This document shows positions 1-6,991 of a stretch of DNA of 23,913 nt, piece after piece. Each line of letters starts with the position of its first letter. The first letter of the stretch is position 1. Made by a program: the position numbers and the translations under genes. The notes beneath the pieces were generated by a model. The model searched no databases and was not told the DNA's origin. It saw only the letters and a program-made list of their open reading frames with translations. Source of the stretch: Acidobacteriota bacterium (GTDB lineage Bacteria > Acidobacteriota > Thermoanaerobaculia > Multivoradales > SZUA-115); the NCBI GenBank assembly GCA_003231035.1, contig QIHU01000118.1, positions 1 to 23,913 of the forward strand, given 5' to 3'.

Positions 1-873
1 CTCCAGCGCTCCAAACTGGAGGCGATTCGCGAGATTGGGGTGACCCGGCTGTCGCTGGGGATCGAGAATTTTGACGACGAGATCTTGAGCATCAACGGCC
101 GTGCCCATCAATCCAAAGAGATCTGGCGCTGCCTGCCGTGGATCGAAGAGGTCGGCTTTGATCAACTCAACATCGACCTGATCGCCGGCATGGTCGGCGA
201 GAACTGGAAGAGCTGGCGCGAGACGGTGGCCAAGACGGTCGATCTGGCGCCCGACAGCGTCACCGTCTACCAGATGGAAGTGCCCTTCAATACCCGTTTC
301 GCGCAAAGCGTTCAGGACGGCACTTTGACCACCCCGCTGGCCGACTGGGAGACCAAGCGGGCCTGGCACGACTACGCCTTCGAAGAGCTGGAGAAGTCGG
401 GCTACGAGGTTTCCAGCGCCTACACCGTGGTGCGCAAGGACAAAGACTGCCGCTTCGTCTACCGGGATTCGGTCTGGCACGGCTGCGACATGGTCGGGGC
501 CGGCGTGGCCTCCTTCTCGCACCTTTCCGGTGTTCATTTTCAGAATGTCGATGGCTGGGGCGAGTACCTCGCGACGGTGGGCGAAGGCCGCTTGCCACTC
601 GGCCGCGCCTTTGCCACCGACCACCAGGAGCAGCTGATTCGTGAGCTGATTCTGCAACTGAAGCTCGGCCAACTCGGCGGCGGCTACTTCCGAGAGAAGT
701 TCGGCGCCGAGGTCTTCCAAGAGTTCGCAGCGGTCTTCGCTCGTCTCGCCGACCAAGGAATGGTCGAACTGGGCGACGATAGCGTTCGCCTCACCCGTCA
801 GGGCCTGTTGCGCGCCGATTTGCTCCTCCCCGAGTTCTACCAAGACCAGTACCGCAACTCTCGCTACACCTAG
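1..873 (+). CDS. HemW/HemN-like radical SAM protein (3' part)
   Basis: The frame is open from base 1, so the start and the CxxxCxxC iron-sulfur/SAM segment lie outside the window. The visible 290 residues begin LQRSKLEAIREIGVTRLSLG, which matches the core of the coproporphyrinogen III oxidase-like radical SAM family (HemN/HemW). Further family-like segments are GIENFDDEIL, GRAHQSKE, FDQLNIDLIAGM and the C-terminal winged-helix-like part ending in TRQGLLRAD. Family members are coproporphyrinogen III dehydrogenases or heme chaperones. The TVYQMEVPFNTRFAQ stretch differs from the usual HemW text, so the exact subfamily is open. The stop is followed after 13 bases by the beta-propeller gene, whose Shine-Dalgarno sequence sits just after this stop, so co-transcription is likely. 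Confidence 0.85.
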   Translation, partial: LQRSKLEAIREIGVTRLSLGIENFDDEILSINGRAHQSKEIWRCLPWIEEVGFDQLNIDLIAGMVGENWKSWRETVAKTVDLAPDSVTVYQMEVPFNTRFAQSVQDGTLTTPLADWETKRAWHDYAFEELEKSGYEVSSAYTVVRKDKDCRFVYRDSVWHGCDMVGAGVASFSHLSGVHFQNVDGWGEYLATVGEGRLPLGRAFATDHQEQLIRELILQLKLGQLGGGYFREKFGAEVFQEFAAVFARLADQGMVELGDDSVRLTRQGLLRADLLLPEFYQDQYRNSRYT

Positions 874-886
874 AAGGAGGACTTCG

Positions 887-2119
887 ATGACTCTTCGCCA
901 AACTCTCACCCTGGCCGGTTCCCTACTCACCCTCGCTCTGGCAGCCTTCGCCCAGCCGCTACTGGCGGCCGATTGGCCGGCCTATCGGGGACCCAATAGC
1001 GATGGAGTCTCCACCGAGACCGGCTTGCTCAAGAGCTGGCCAGAGGCGGGACCGCAACAGCTGTGGAAGGCCGAACTGGGGGATGGCTATTCGGCCGTTT
1101 CGGTCAGTGCGGGCCGCGTGTACACCATGTTCGGCGATGGCAAGGACGAGTACACGGTCGCCTTTGACGCCGCCACTGGCAAGCAGCTGTGGCGCTTTCG
1201 CACCGACGAGGACCGGCCCGACAACTTCGGCAACGGACCCCGCTCAACCCCCCTGATCGAGGGCGAGCGGGTCTTCGTGGTCAGCGCCCTCGGCCGCCTC
1301 TATGCTCTGAATAGCCAGAGTGGCGAGGTGTTGTGGGAGGTCAATCTGGTGGCCAAGTTCGGTGCCAAGGTGCCGACCTGGGGAGTTTCGGTATCGCCGT
1401 TGATCGAAGGGGACCTCCTGCTGATCGATGCCGGGGGTCGCGAAGGCCACTCGCTCTTGGCCTTCAACAAGAAAACCGGGTCGCTCAAATGGGCCTCGCA
1501 GACCGACATCCCGGGCTACTCGACCCCCCTCGCTTTTACCGCCGCCGGCCAGCGTCAAGTGGTCTTCTTCACCGGCTCGGGGCTGGTCTCGGTCGATCCG
1601 GCGAGCGGCAAGCCGTTGTGGCGCGAGTCTTGGGAGACCTCCTACGACGTCAACGCCGCGATGCCGATCTTCATCGCCCCCGACAAGATCTTCGTCTCCT
1701 CGGGCTACGACGTTGGGGCGGCCGTTTTTCAGATCAAGAAGCAAGGGGACACGGTGGAGAGTGTCGAGGTCTGGCGTAGCCGAGTGATGAAGAACCAGTT
1801 CAACAGCTCGGTGCTGGTCGACGGCTTCCTCTATGGCTTCGACGGCAGCACGCTCAAATGTGTCGAAGCCGCTACTGGCAGTGAGCGCTGGAAGCAGCGA
1901 GGCTTTGAGAAGGGCTCTTTGATCTACGCCGACGGCCACCTGATCGTGCTCAGTGAGCGCGGAGTCCTGGCCTTGGTCGAGGCGACTCCCGAGAGCTACA
2001 AAGAGAAGGCGCGAACCGAGGTGTTCAAGACCAAGACCTGGACCATGCCGACTCTGGCCGACGGCCGGCTGTACCTGCGTAGTGAGAAACAACTCGTGGT
2101 GCTAGACCTGCGCGGTTAG
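887..2119 (+). CDS. Exported PQQ-type beta-propeller repeat protein
   Basis: A 410-residue protein. Residues 1-27 form a Sec signal peptide with probable cleavage at LLA-AD. The mature protein begins with WPAYRGPNSDGVS, the usual opening of PQQ-like/BamB-like propellers in Acidobacteriota and Planctomycetes. Blade motifs recur through the chain: AFDAATGKQLWRF, ALNSQSGEVLWEV, AFNKKTGSLKWAS, SVDPASGKPLWRE and CVEAATGSERWKQ. No attached dehydrogenase domain is seen, so it is more likely a scaffold or binding protein than an enzyme. The start is supported by AAGGAGG at 874-880, six bases before the ATG. It sits between the radical SAM gene and a TonB-dependent receptor in the same direction. Confidence 0.9.
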   Translation: MTLRQTLTLAGSLLTLALAAFAQPLLAADWPAYRGPNSDGVSTETGLLKSWPEAGPQQLWKAELGDGYSAVSVSAGRVYTMFGDGKDEYTVAFDAATGKQLWRFRTDEDRPDNFGNGPRSTPLIEGERVFVVSALGRLYALNSQSGEVLWEVNLVAKFGAKVPTWGVSVSPLIEGDLLLIDAGGREGHSLLAFNKKTGSLKWASQTDIPGYSTPLAFTAAGQRQVVFFTGSGLVSVDPASGKPLWRESWETSYDVNAAMPIFIAPDKIFVSSGYDVGAAVFQIKKQGDTVESVEVWRSRVMKNQFNSSVLVDGFLYGFDGSTLKCVEAATGSERWKQRGFEKGSLIYADGHLIVLSERGVLALVEATPESYKEKARTEVFKTKTWTMPTLADGRLYLRSEKQLVVLDLRG

Positions 2120-2177
2120 TCCGCCGAACTAGACCTCCGACTAGACCCTCCAATTCCACCCTCCAAGAGGACTACCT

Positions 2178-4331
2178 GTGTCTACAAGCAGCCTTGCAAA
2201 TCCGGCCGACCGAGGCGTAATCGCCGCCCTCCTGATGATCTTCGTTGCACTCTTTTCCGTGATGGCGGGCGCGCAGCCCGCCGAAGAGAAGGAGGCGGCG
2301 GAGGCCGTCCCGCCGACGACCACCGTGACCGACGAGCTCTTCGTGCGCGCGAGCTTGGAGTTCGCGCCGACCTCCAGCACCATCGCCACCAAGCTGCCGG
2401 TCGAGTTGGAGTGGACGCCGGCCCATGTTGGGGTCGTCGATCTGCCCTTGCTCTCGGCCCAGGGAGCCAGGGTGCTCGGCGATGCGTTGAAGAACGTCAG
2501 TGGCCTCAACGTGCAAACGGGCTCCGGCGTCTTCGACTACTTCGTCGTCCGTGGATTCGACTCGCTATCCAGCGGCCTGATTCTCACCGACGGTGCACCG
2601 GAGCCGGAAGTGACCTTCTACCAGCTCTACAACGCGGAGCGGGTCGAGGTGCTCAAGGGGCCGAGTGGGTTTCTTTACGGTCCCAACCCGCTGGCGGGGG
2701 CGGTCAACATCGTTCGCAAGCAGCCGGTGCCGGCGCAGTTTGGCTTGCTCAGCGCATCCTTCGGCAGCTTCGGTACCGCCGAAGGCAAGGTCGACTGGAA
2801 CCGAGCGTCGGACGACGGTGCTCTGGCTTTTCGCTTCAACGGCCTTTACCGCGAGACGGACGGTTGGCGCGATGGCCGCGAGGGCGAGGTGGTGGCCTTC
2901 AATCCGACCATGACCTGGCGGCCGAACGATGAAACTTCGCTCCACTTCAACATCGAGGCACTGTCGTCCGACTACCGGCCAGACGCCGGCCTGCCGCTGA
3001 TCGGCGGGGTGGTCACCGACCAGGTCTCCCGCGACCTCTCCTACGCCCCCCCCAGCGACAACTCGGAACAGGATTTGTTGCGCTTCCAGGTGGACTTCGA
3101 GCACGCCTTCTCGGATCGCTGGACCCTGCGCAACAAGCTCTACGGCCGCCAGCTCGACTGGCTCTCCGCGGGGACCCTGATCACCGGAGCGGTGCCGGCG
3201 CGGCCGGGGTTTGACGGCTTGATCTTTCGCACCCAGATCGCTCTCGACAACGATCAACGCCTGTGGGGAGACCAGTTGGAGGTGACCCTCGAGACGGTGA
3301 CCGGCGCGGTCAGCCACCGCCTGCTCGCCGGGGTGGAAGTGAGCGTGGCGCGCGATGACTACAGGCTAGATATTCTCAGCCTACTGACGATCTCGTTGCT
3401 CAACCCGGTGGAGACTCCGGGCCCGCAGGTCCCGCTGGCGCTACCCGCGGCGGGAGACAGTGAGACGACGGTGATGGCGCCCTACTTCATCGATCAGATG
3501 CGCTTCAACGATCACTGGCAGCTGCTCGTCGGTCTGCGCTACGACACGATCGATTTCGAGGATCGCTTGAGCGGCACGAAGCGCGACGACGGCGAACTGA
3601 GCCCGATGGTGGGAGTGGTCTTTTCACCGGTGGGCAATACGGCGATTTACGTCAACTTCGGCCAGTCGTTCGCCCCGCCCTCGGTGCGGGTGGTGGGCGA
3701 GCGGAAGCCGGAGGAGAGCCGCCAGGTCGAACTCGGCCTGCGCCAGCGGCTCTTTGGCGGCCGGCTCTCCGCCAGCCTCGCCGCCTACGAGATCGAGCGC
3801 CAGAACATCGCCATTCCCGACGACAACGGCTTCACCCAGCAGGCGGGTGACCAGCGCTCGCGCGGGGTTGAGCTGGAGATGCAGGCGCAGCCGGCTCCGG
3901 GCTGGAGCGCCACCTTTGCCTACGCCTACACCGACTCCGAGTTGACTCGGTTTGCCGAACGCCTCTTCGTCGGCTTCCAAGCCAGCGGTTTTCCGACCTT
4001 TCAGACCTTTGACCGCTCGGGTAACCGCGCCGCCTTCGCGCCCGAACATCTGGCCAATCTCTGGCTCAGCAAGCGCTTCGGCAAGAGCTTGACCCTCAGT
4101 CTGGGAGGGCGCTACGTGGGCGAGCAGTTCATCGCCGAGGACAACGCCGCCGAGTTGGATGGCTACGGGCTGCTCAACGCGGCCGTCGCTTACGACTGGC
4201 ACGACTGGCGGTGGACCTTGCGGCTGGACAATCTCACCGACACGGAGTACGAAACGCGCGGTTTCGGCTCGACCTCGGTGATTCCGGGGCGGCCGTTCGC
4301 CGCCACGGTGGGCGCTGAGTTTCGGTTTTAA
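2178..4331 (+). CDS. TonB-dependent outer-membrane receptor
   Basis: A 717-residue protein starting at GTG, with AGAGGA at 2166-2171 as ribosome-binding site. Residues about 13-33 are a signal peptide ending near AGAQP. A possible TonB-box region (TVTDELFV) follows at about 49-56. The plug domain covers roughly 75-190, with LGDALKNVSGLNVQTGSG, YFVVRGFDS, VEVLKGPSGFLYGPNPLAG and VNIVRKQP. The rest is a 22-strand-type barrel with LRLDNLTDTEYETRGF near the end and a terminal aromatic (AEFRF), the usual signal for BAM insertion. It imports an unknown ligand with TonB-ExbBD energy; the plug resembles siderophore-type receptors, but the ligand cannot be read from sequence. The halogenase-like gene follows immediately, so the two are probably co-transcribed. 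Confidence 0.92.
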   Translation: MSTSSLANPADRGVIAALLMIFVALFSVMAGAQPAEEKEAAEAVPPTTTVTDELFVRASLEFAPTSSTIATKLPVELEWTPAHVGVVDLPLLSAQGARVLGDALKNVSGLNVQTGSGVFDYFVVRGFDSLSSGLILTDGAPEPEVTFYQLYNAERVEVLKGPSGFLYGPNPLAGAVNIVRKQPVPAQFGLLSASFGSFGTAEGKVDWNRASDDGALAFRFNGLYRETDGWRDGREGEVVAFNPTMTWRPNDETSLHFNIEALSSDYRPDAGLPLIGGVVTDQVSRDLSYAPPSDNSEQDLLRFQVDFEHAFSDRWTLRNKLYGRQLDWLSAGTLITGAVPARPGFDGLIFRTQIALDNDQRLWGDQLEVTLETVTGAVSHRLLAGVEVSVARDDYRLDILSLLTISLLNPVETPGPQVPLALPAAGDSETTVMAPYFIDQMRFNDHWQLLVGLRYDTIDFEDRLSGTKRDDGELSPMVGVVFSPVGNTAIYVNFGQSFAPPSVRVVGERKPEESRQVELGLRQRLFGGRLSASLAAYEIERQNIAIPDDNGFTQQAGDQRSRGVELEMQAQPAPGWSATFAYAYTDSELTRFAERLFVGFQASGFPTFQTFDRSGNRAAFAPEHLANLWLSKRFGKSLTLSLGGRYVGEQFIAEDNAAELDGYGLLNAAVAYDWHDWRWTLRLDNLTDTEYETRGFGSTSVIPGRPFAATVGAEFRF

Positions 4332-4350
4332 GCGGTGGCCGATGAAGCAA

Positions 4351-4356
4351 GAGGGG
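4351..4356 (+). promoter_or_regulatory. Ribosome-binding site choosing the halogenase start
   Basis: GAGGGG lies five bases before the ATG at 4362. The upstream in-frame GTG at 4335 has only the end of the receptor gene before it and no purine-rich Shine-Dalgarno sequence. This favours 4362 as the translation start. Confidence 0.5.
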
Positions 4357-4361
4357 TGGCG

Positions 4362-5654
4362 ATGACGGAGGCTTCGCCCAGGGCCGAGGACTACGACGTG
4401 GTGGTGGCGGGGGGCGGCCCCGCCGGATCCACGGTGGCCGCGCTGGTAGCCCAGCAGGGGTACCGGGTGCTGCTCGTGGAGCGCTCGAAGGAGTTTGGTT
4501 TCAAGGTCGGAGAGTCGCTGGTGCCGGCGACCTACTGGACTTTTGAGCGCTTGGGTGTGCTCGACGCGATGAAGGCGAGCCGCTTTGTCAACAAGCAGAG
4601 CGTGCAGTTTTTCAGCGGTGCGGGAAAGGGAACGATGCCCTTCTACTTCACCGAGTTCGACGGCCACGAGAGTTCGCATACCTGGCAGGTGGTGCGTAGC
4701 GAGTTCGACCAGATGCTCCTCACCAACGCCGCGCGGCTGGGGGCGGAGGTGTGCCGCGGGGTGAATATGGCCGAGGTCTTGTTTGATGGTGATGGGCGGG
4801 AGGACGGTCCCGCGCGGGGTGTGGTGATCGTCGATGGCCAGGGAGTGCGCCGCGAGATCGGCTGTCGGGTTTTGGTCGACGCGACCGGCCAGAAAACGAC
4901 GCTGGCCAACCGTTTCGGCCTCAAGCGAGAGGAGCCGAATCTGCGCAATGCTTCGATCTACACGCACTATCGGGGCGCCCATCGTGAGCCGGGTATCGAC
5001 GAGGGGGCGACGGTCATCTTGCACACCCGCGGCGAGCGTTCTTGGTTTTGGTATATCCCGTTGCCGGACGACACGGTGAGCGTTGGGGTGGTGGGGCCGA
5101 TCGACTATTTGATCCGCAATCGAACGGGCGGGGCGGAGGCGACCTTCCATGCGGAGATGGCGCTGTGTCCGGTGGTGGCCGAGCGGGTGGCGAAGGCGAA
5201 GCAGGCGATGCCGATTCGGGTGGCGCGCGATTTTTCGTATCGGGCGACGCGAATGGCGGGGGCGGGGTGGTCGATGGTGGGAGACGCTTTTGGGTTTCTA
5301 GATCCGATTTACTCGACGGGGGTCTTCTTCGCTTTGAAGTCGGGGGAAATGGCGGCGGATTCGATTTGTGCCGGTCTTGCGGAGGGGGATCTTTCGGGGG
5401 CGAGTTTGGGGAGGCATGGGGAGCGATTCATCGCGGGGATGGAGGCGATGCGGCGGTTGATCTATGCTTACTATGACCGGGATTTCAGTTTTGGCCGCTT
5501 CTTGAAAGCTTCGCCGCATCTGCGTAAGGATCTGATTCACATGCTGGTGGGGAACATTTATCGGGAGCCGGTGGGGGAGTTTTTGGAGGCTTTGTCGCGG
5601 GAGGTGGAGGTGCCGGAGGCTCTCGGAGAAGAGTTGGTCGGAGAATGGGGCTGA
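4362..5654 (+). CDS. Flavin-dependent halogenase-like FAD oxidoreductase
   Basis: A 430-residue protein from ATG 4362 (439 from the in-frame GTG at 4335). The FAD-binding GGGPAG is at 17-22. KVGESL at 48-53 and GDAFGFLDP from about 307 are typical of flavin-dependent halogenases and related monooxygenases. WFWYIP at 228-233 is a full match to the halogenase WxWxIP motif. Lys78 in RFVNKQSVQFF aligns by eye with the lysine of FVKK in PltA-type halogenases, which contacts the hypohalous acid. The sequence most resembles phenol- or carrier-bound-substrate halogenases rather than PrnA. A geranylgeranyl-reductase-type oxidoreductase is the main alternative. The substrate is unknown; an FADH2-supplying flavin reductase is not in the window. 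Codon use turns strongly G-rich in the second half. Confidence 0.8.
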   Translation: MTEASPRAEDYDVVVAGGGPAGSTVAALVAQQGYRVLLVERSKEFGFKVGESLVPATYWTFERLGVLDAMKASRFVNKQSVQFFSGAGKGTMPFYFTEFDGHESSHTWQVVRSEFDQMLLTNAARLGAEVCRGVNMAEVLFDGDGREDGPARGVVIVDGQGVRREIGCRVLVDATGQKTTLANRFGLKREEPNLRNASIYTHYRGAHREPGIDEGATVILHTRGERSWFWYIPLPDDTVSVGVVGPIDYLIRNRTGGAEATFHAEMALCPVVAERVAKAKQAMPIRVARDFSYRATRMAGAGWSMVGDAFGFLDPIYSTGVFFALKSGEMAADSICAGLAEGDLSGASLGRHGERFIAGMEAMRRLIYAYYDRDFSFGRFLKASPHLRKDLIHMLVGNIYREPVGEFLEALSREVEVPEALGEELVGEWG

Positions 5655-5694
5655 GCTTGCGGGGGGCTGGCGGTGATGGTGAGGGGTATGTGAC

Positions 5695-6096
5695 GTGAGG
5701 ATTGCTTACATCGCGGCGGGGGCGGGGGGGATGATTTGTGGGAGTTGTATTCATGACAATACTTTGGCTCGGGCGCTTCAGGAGTTGGGGCATGAGGTTG
5801 CGCTGATTCCGACTTATACGCCGCTGCGTACCGATGAGGAGGATGTGAGTATCGATCGGGTTTTTTTTGGTGCGATTAACGTCTATCTTCAGCAGAAGTC
5901 GAGTTGGTTTCGGCGGGCGCCACGGTTTTTGACTCGGTGGATGGATCGTCCGGGTTTTTTGCGCTGGGTGACGAAGGGAGCTTCCTCGACCAATGCCAAG
6001 CTGTTGGGCGAGATGACGGTCGCGATGCTCGAGGGGGATGAAGGGCCGAATGCGAGCAAGGTGGAGGAGTTGGTTTGCTGGTTGCGGGATGAACTC
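5695..6096 (+). pseudogene. GT4-type glycosyltransferase, N-terminal piece of a broken gene
   Basis: Starts at GTG with GAGGGG at 5681-5686 upstream. The product opens MRIAYIAAGAGGMICGSC, then has LGHEVALIPTYTPLRTDEED and FFGAINVYLQQKSSWF, all typical N-terminal GT-B text of a family of bacterial group 1 glycosyltransferases. After WLRDEL near 6096 the frame loses homology and runs on as a Gly/Val-rich tail to a stop at 6192. The true continuation is in the next frame from 6092. Homologues, as I recall them, carry about ten residues (of the PDVVHLS type) between these halves, and these are missing here, so the gap is a deletion plus a frame change. GT4 enzymes transfer sugars from nucleotide-sugar donors. 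The product as written should be inactive unless the break is a sequence error. Confidence 0.7.
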
Positions 6097-6991
6097 GTTG
6101 TTCTTGGGGTCGGTGCGGCGGTTGAAGGAGGAGGTCGGGGTGCCGGTGGTGGTTTCGGTGCAGGGGGAGGACTTGTTCTTGGGGCAGCTTGAGGAGCCTT
6201 GGCGCGGGCGCACTCTGGAGTTGTTGGCGGAGCGGGCGCGGGAGGCGGATGCTTTTGTGGCTCCGAGTCGGTTCTACGCCAACGTGATGCGTGAACTGTT
6301 GGGGGTGGACGACGAACGGATGCGGGTGGTGTCGCTGGGGATTCGGTTGCACTCCGAGGAGAAGGGGTTGGAGGGGGAAGGAGTGGTGAGCGAGGGGGGG
6401 AGGGAAGGCGATCGAACGGTGGTGGGCTATTTGGCGCGGATCTGTCCCGAGAAGGGGTTTCACCACCTGGTCGAGGCCTTTGAAGAGTTGGCGATGAGGC
6501 CCGGAGGCGAGAGGTTGCATCTGCACGTCGCGGGGTACCTGGGACCGGCGGACCGGCCCTATTTTGAGAAGCTCGAAGAGCGACTGCAAACGCGAGGCTT
6601 GGGCGAGCGTTTCCGCTATCTGGGAGAGGTCGATCTAGAACAGAAACGGGCTTTCTTGCGCTCGCTCGACCTCTTCTCGGTGCCTACCGTCTACCAGGAG
6701 GCCAAGGGGTTGTCGATCTTGGAGGCGATGGCCGAAGGGGTGCCCGTGGTCCAGCCCAACCATGGCTCGTTCCCCGAGATCTTGGAAAAGACTGGCGGTG
6801 GGCTGCTCGTGGAGCCCGACTCCCCAGCCGCCCTCGCCGAGGCGCTCGCTCGCCTGCTCGCCAATCCTGCCTACCGCGACCAGTTGGGCAAGAGTGGTCA
6901 GGCCGGCGTACGCGAGCACTACAACACCGAGGTCATGGCAAGGCGCACCGTCGATCTGTATCAGGAGCTAGCGGCCCCAGTGCTCTCCTAG
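6092..6991 (+). CDS. GT4-type glycosyltransferase, C-terminal piece of the same broken gene
   Basis: Homology resumes with NSLFLGSVRRLKEEVGVPVV and VQGEDLFLG, followed by FVAPSRFY. The C-terminal donor-binding domain starts near GYLARICPEKGFHHLVEAF. It carries the retaining GT4 Glu-x7-Glu signature in EAKGLSILEAMAEGVPVV, then HGSFPEIL and VEPDSPAALAEAL. The frame itself is open from 6038 upstream, but residues before 6092 are the wrong frame of the N-terminal half. A separate start inside it is possible and not supported by a clear ribosome-binding site. The 3' end overlaps the end of the - strand gene by 24 bases. Sequence before about 6420 is G-rich and C-poor; after that composition returns to that of the neighbours. 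Confidence 0.75.
   Translation, partial: NSLFLGSVRRLKEEVGVPVVVSVQGEDLFLGQLEEPWRGRTLELLAERAREADAFVAPSRFYANVMRELLGVDDERMRVVSLGIRLHSEEKGLEGEGVVSEGGREGDRTVVGYLARICPEKGFHHLVEAFEELAMRPGGERLHLHVAGYLGPADRPYFEKLEERLQTRGLGERFRYLGEVDLEQKRAFLRSLDLFSVPTVYQEAKGLSILEAMAEGVPVVQPNHGSFPEILEKTGGGLLVEPDSPAALAEALARLLANPAYRDQLGKSGQAGVREHYNTEVMARRTVDLYQELAAPVLS

Noticed and set aside
2128..2151. Imperfect direct repeat (ACTAGACCTCCG / ACTAGACCCTCC) before the receptor gene
   Set aside because: It is only two short copies in a 58-base gap, with no paired promoter or operator features; too weak to call a site.
4335..4361. GTG start for the halogenase-like gene
   Set aside because: It has no ribosome-binding site, and the ATG at 4362 has GAGGGG at good spacing. 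It adds only nine residues before the FAD motif, so it is possible but less likely.
3624..5150. Long - strand open frame (508 codons) opposite the receptor and halogenase-like genes
   Set aside because: It is antisense to two well-recognised genes, has no family-like motifs, and is His/Arg/Pro-rich as expected of a reverse-frame shadow in GC-rich DNA.
5042..5476. Gly-rich + strand open frame inside the halogenase-like gene
   Set aside because: It arises from the G-rich skew of this stretch; the overlapping frame carries the conserved WxWxIP and GDA motifs.
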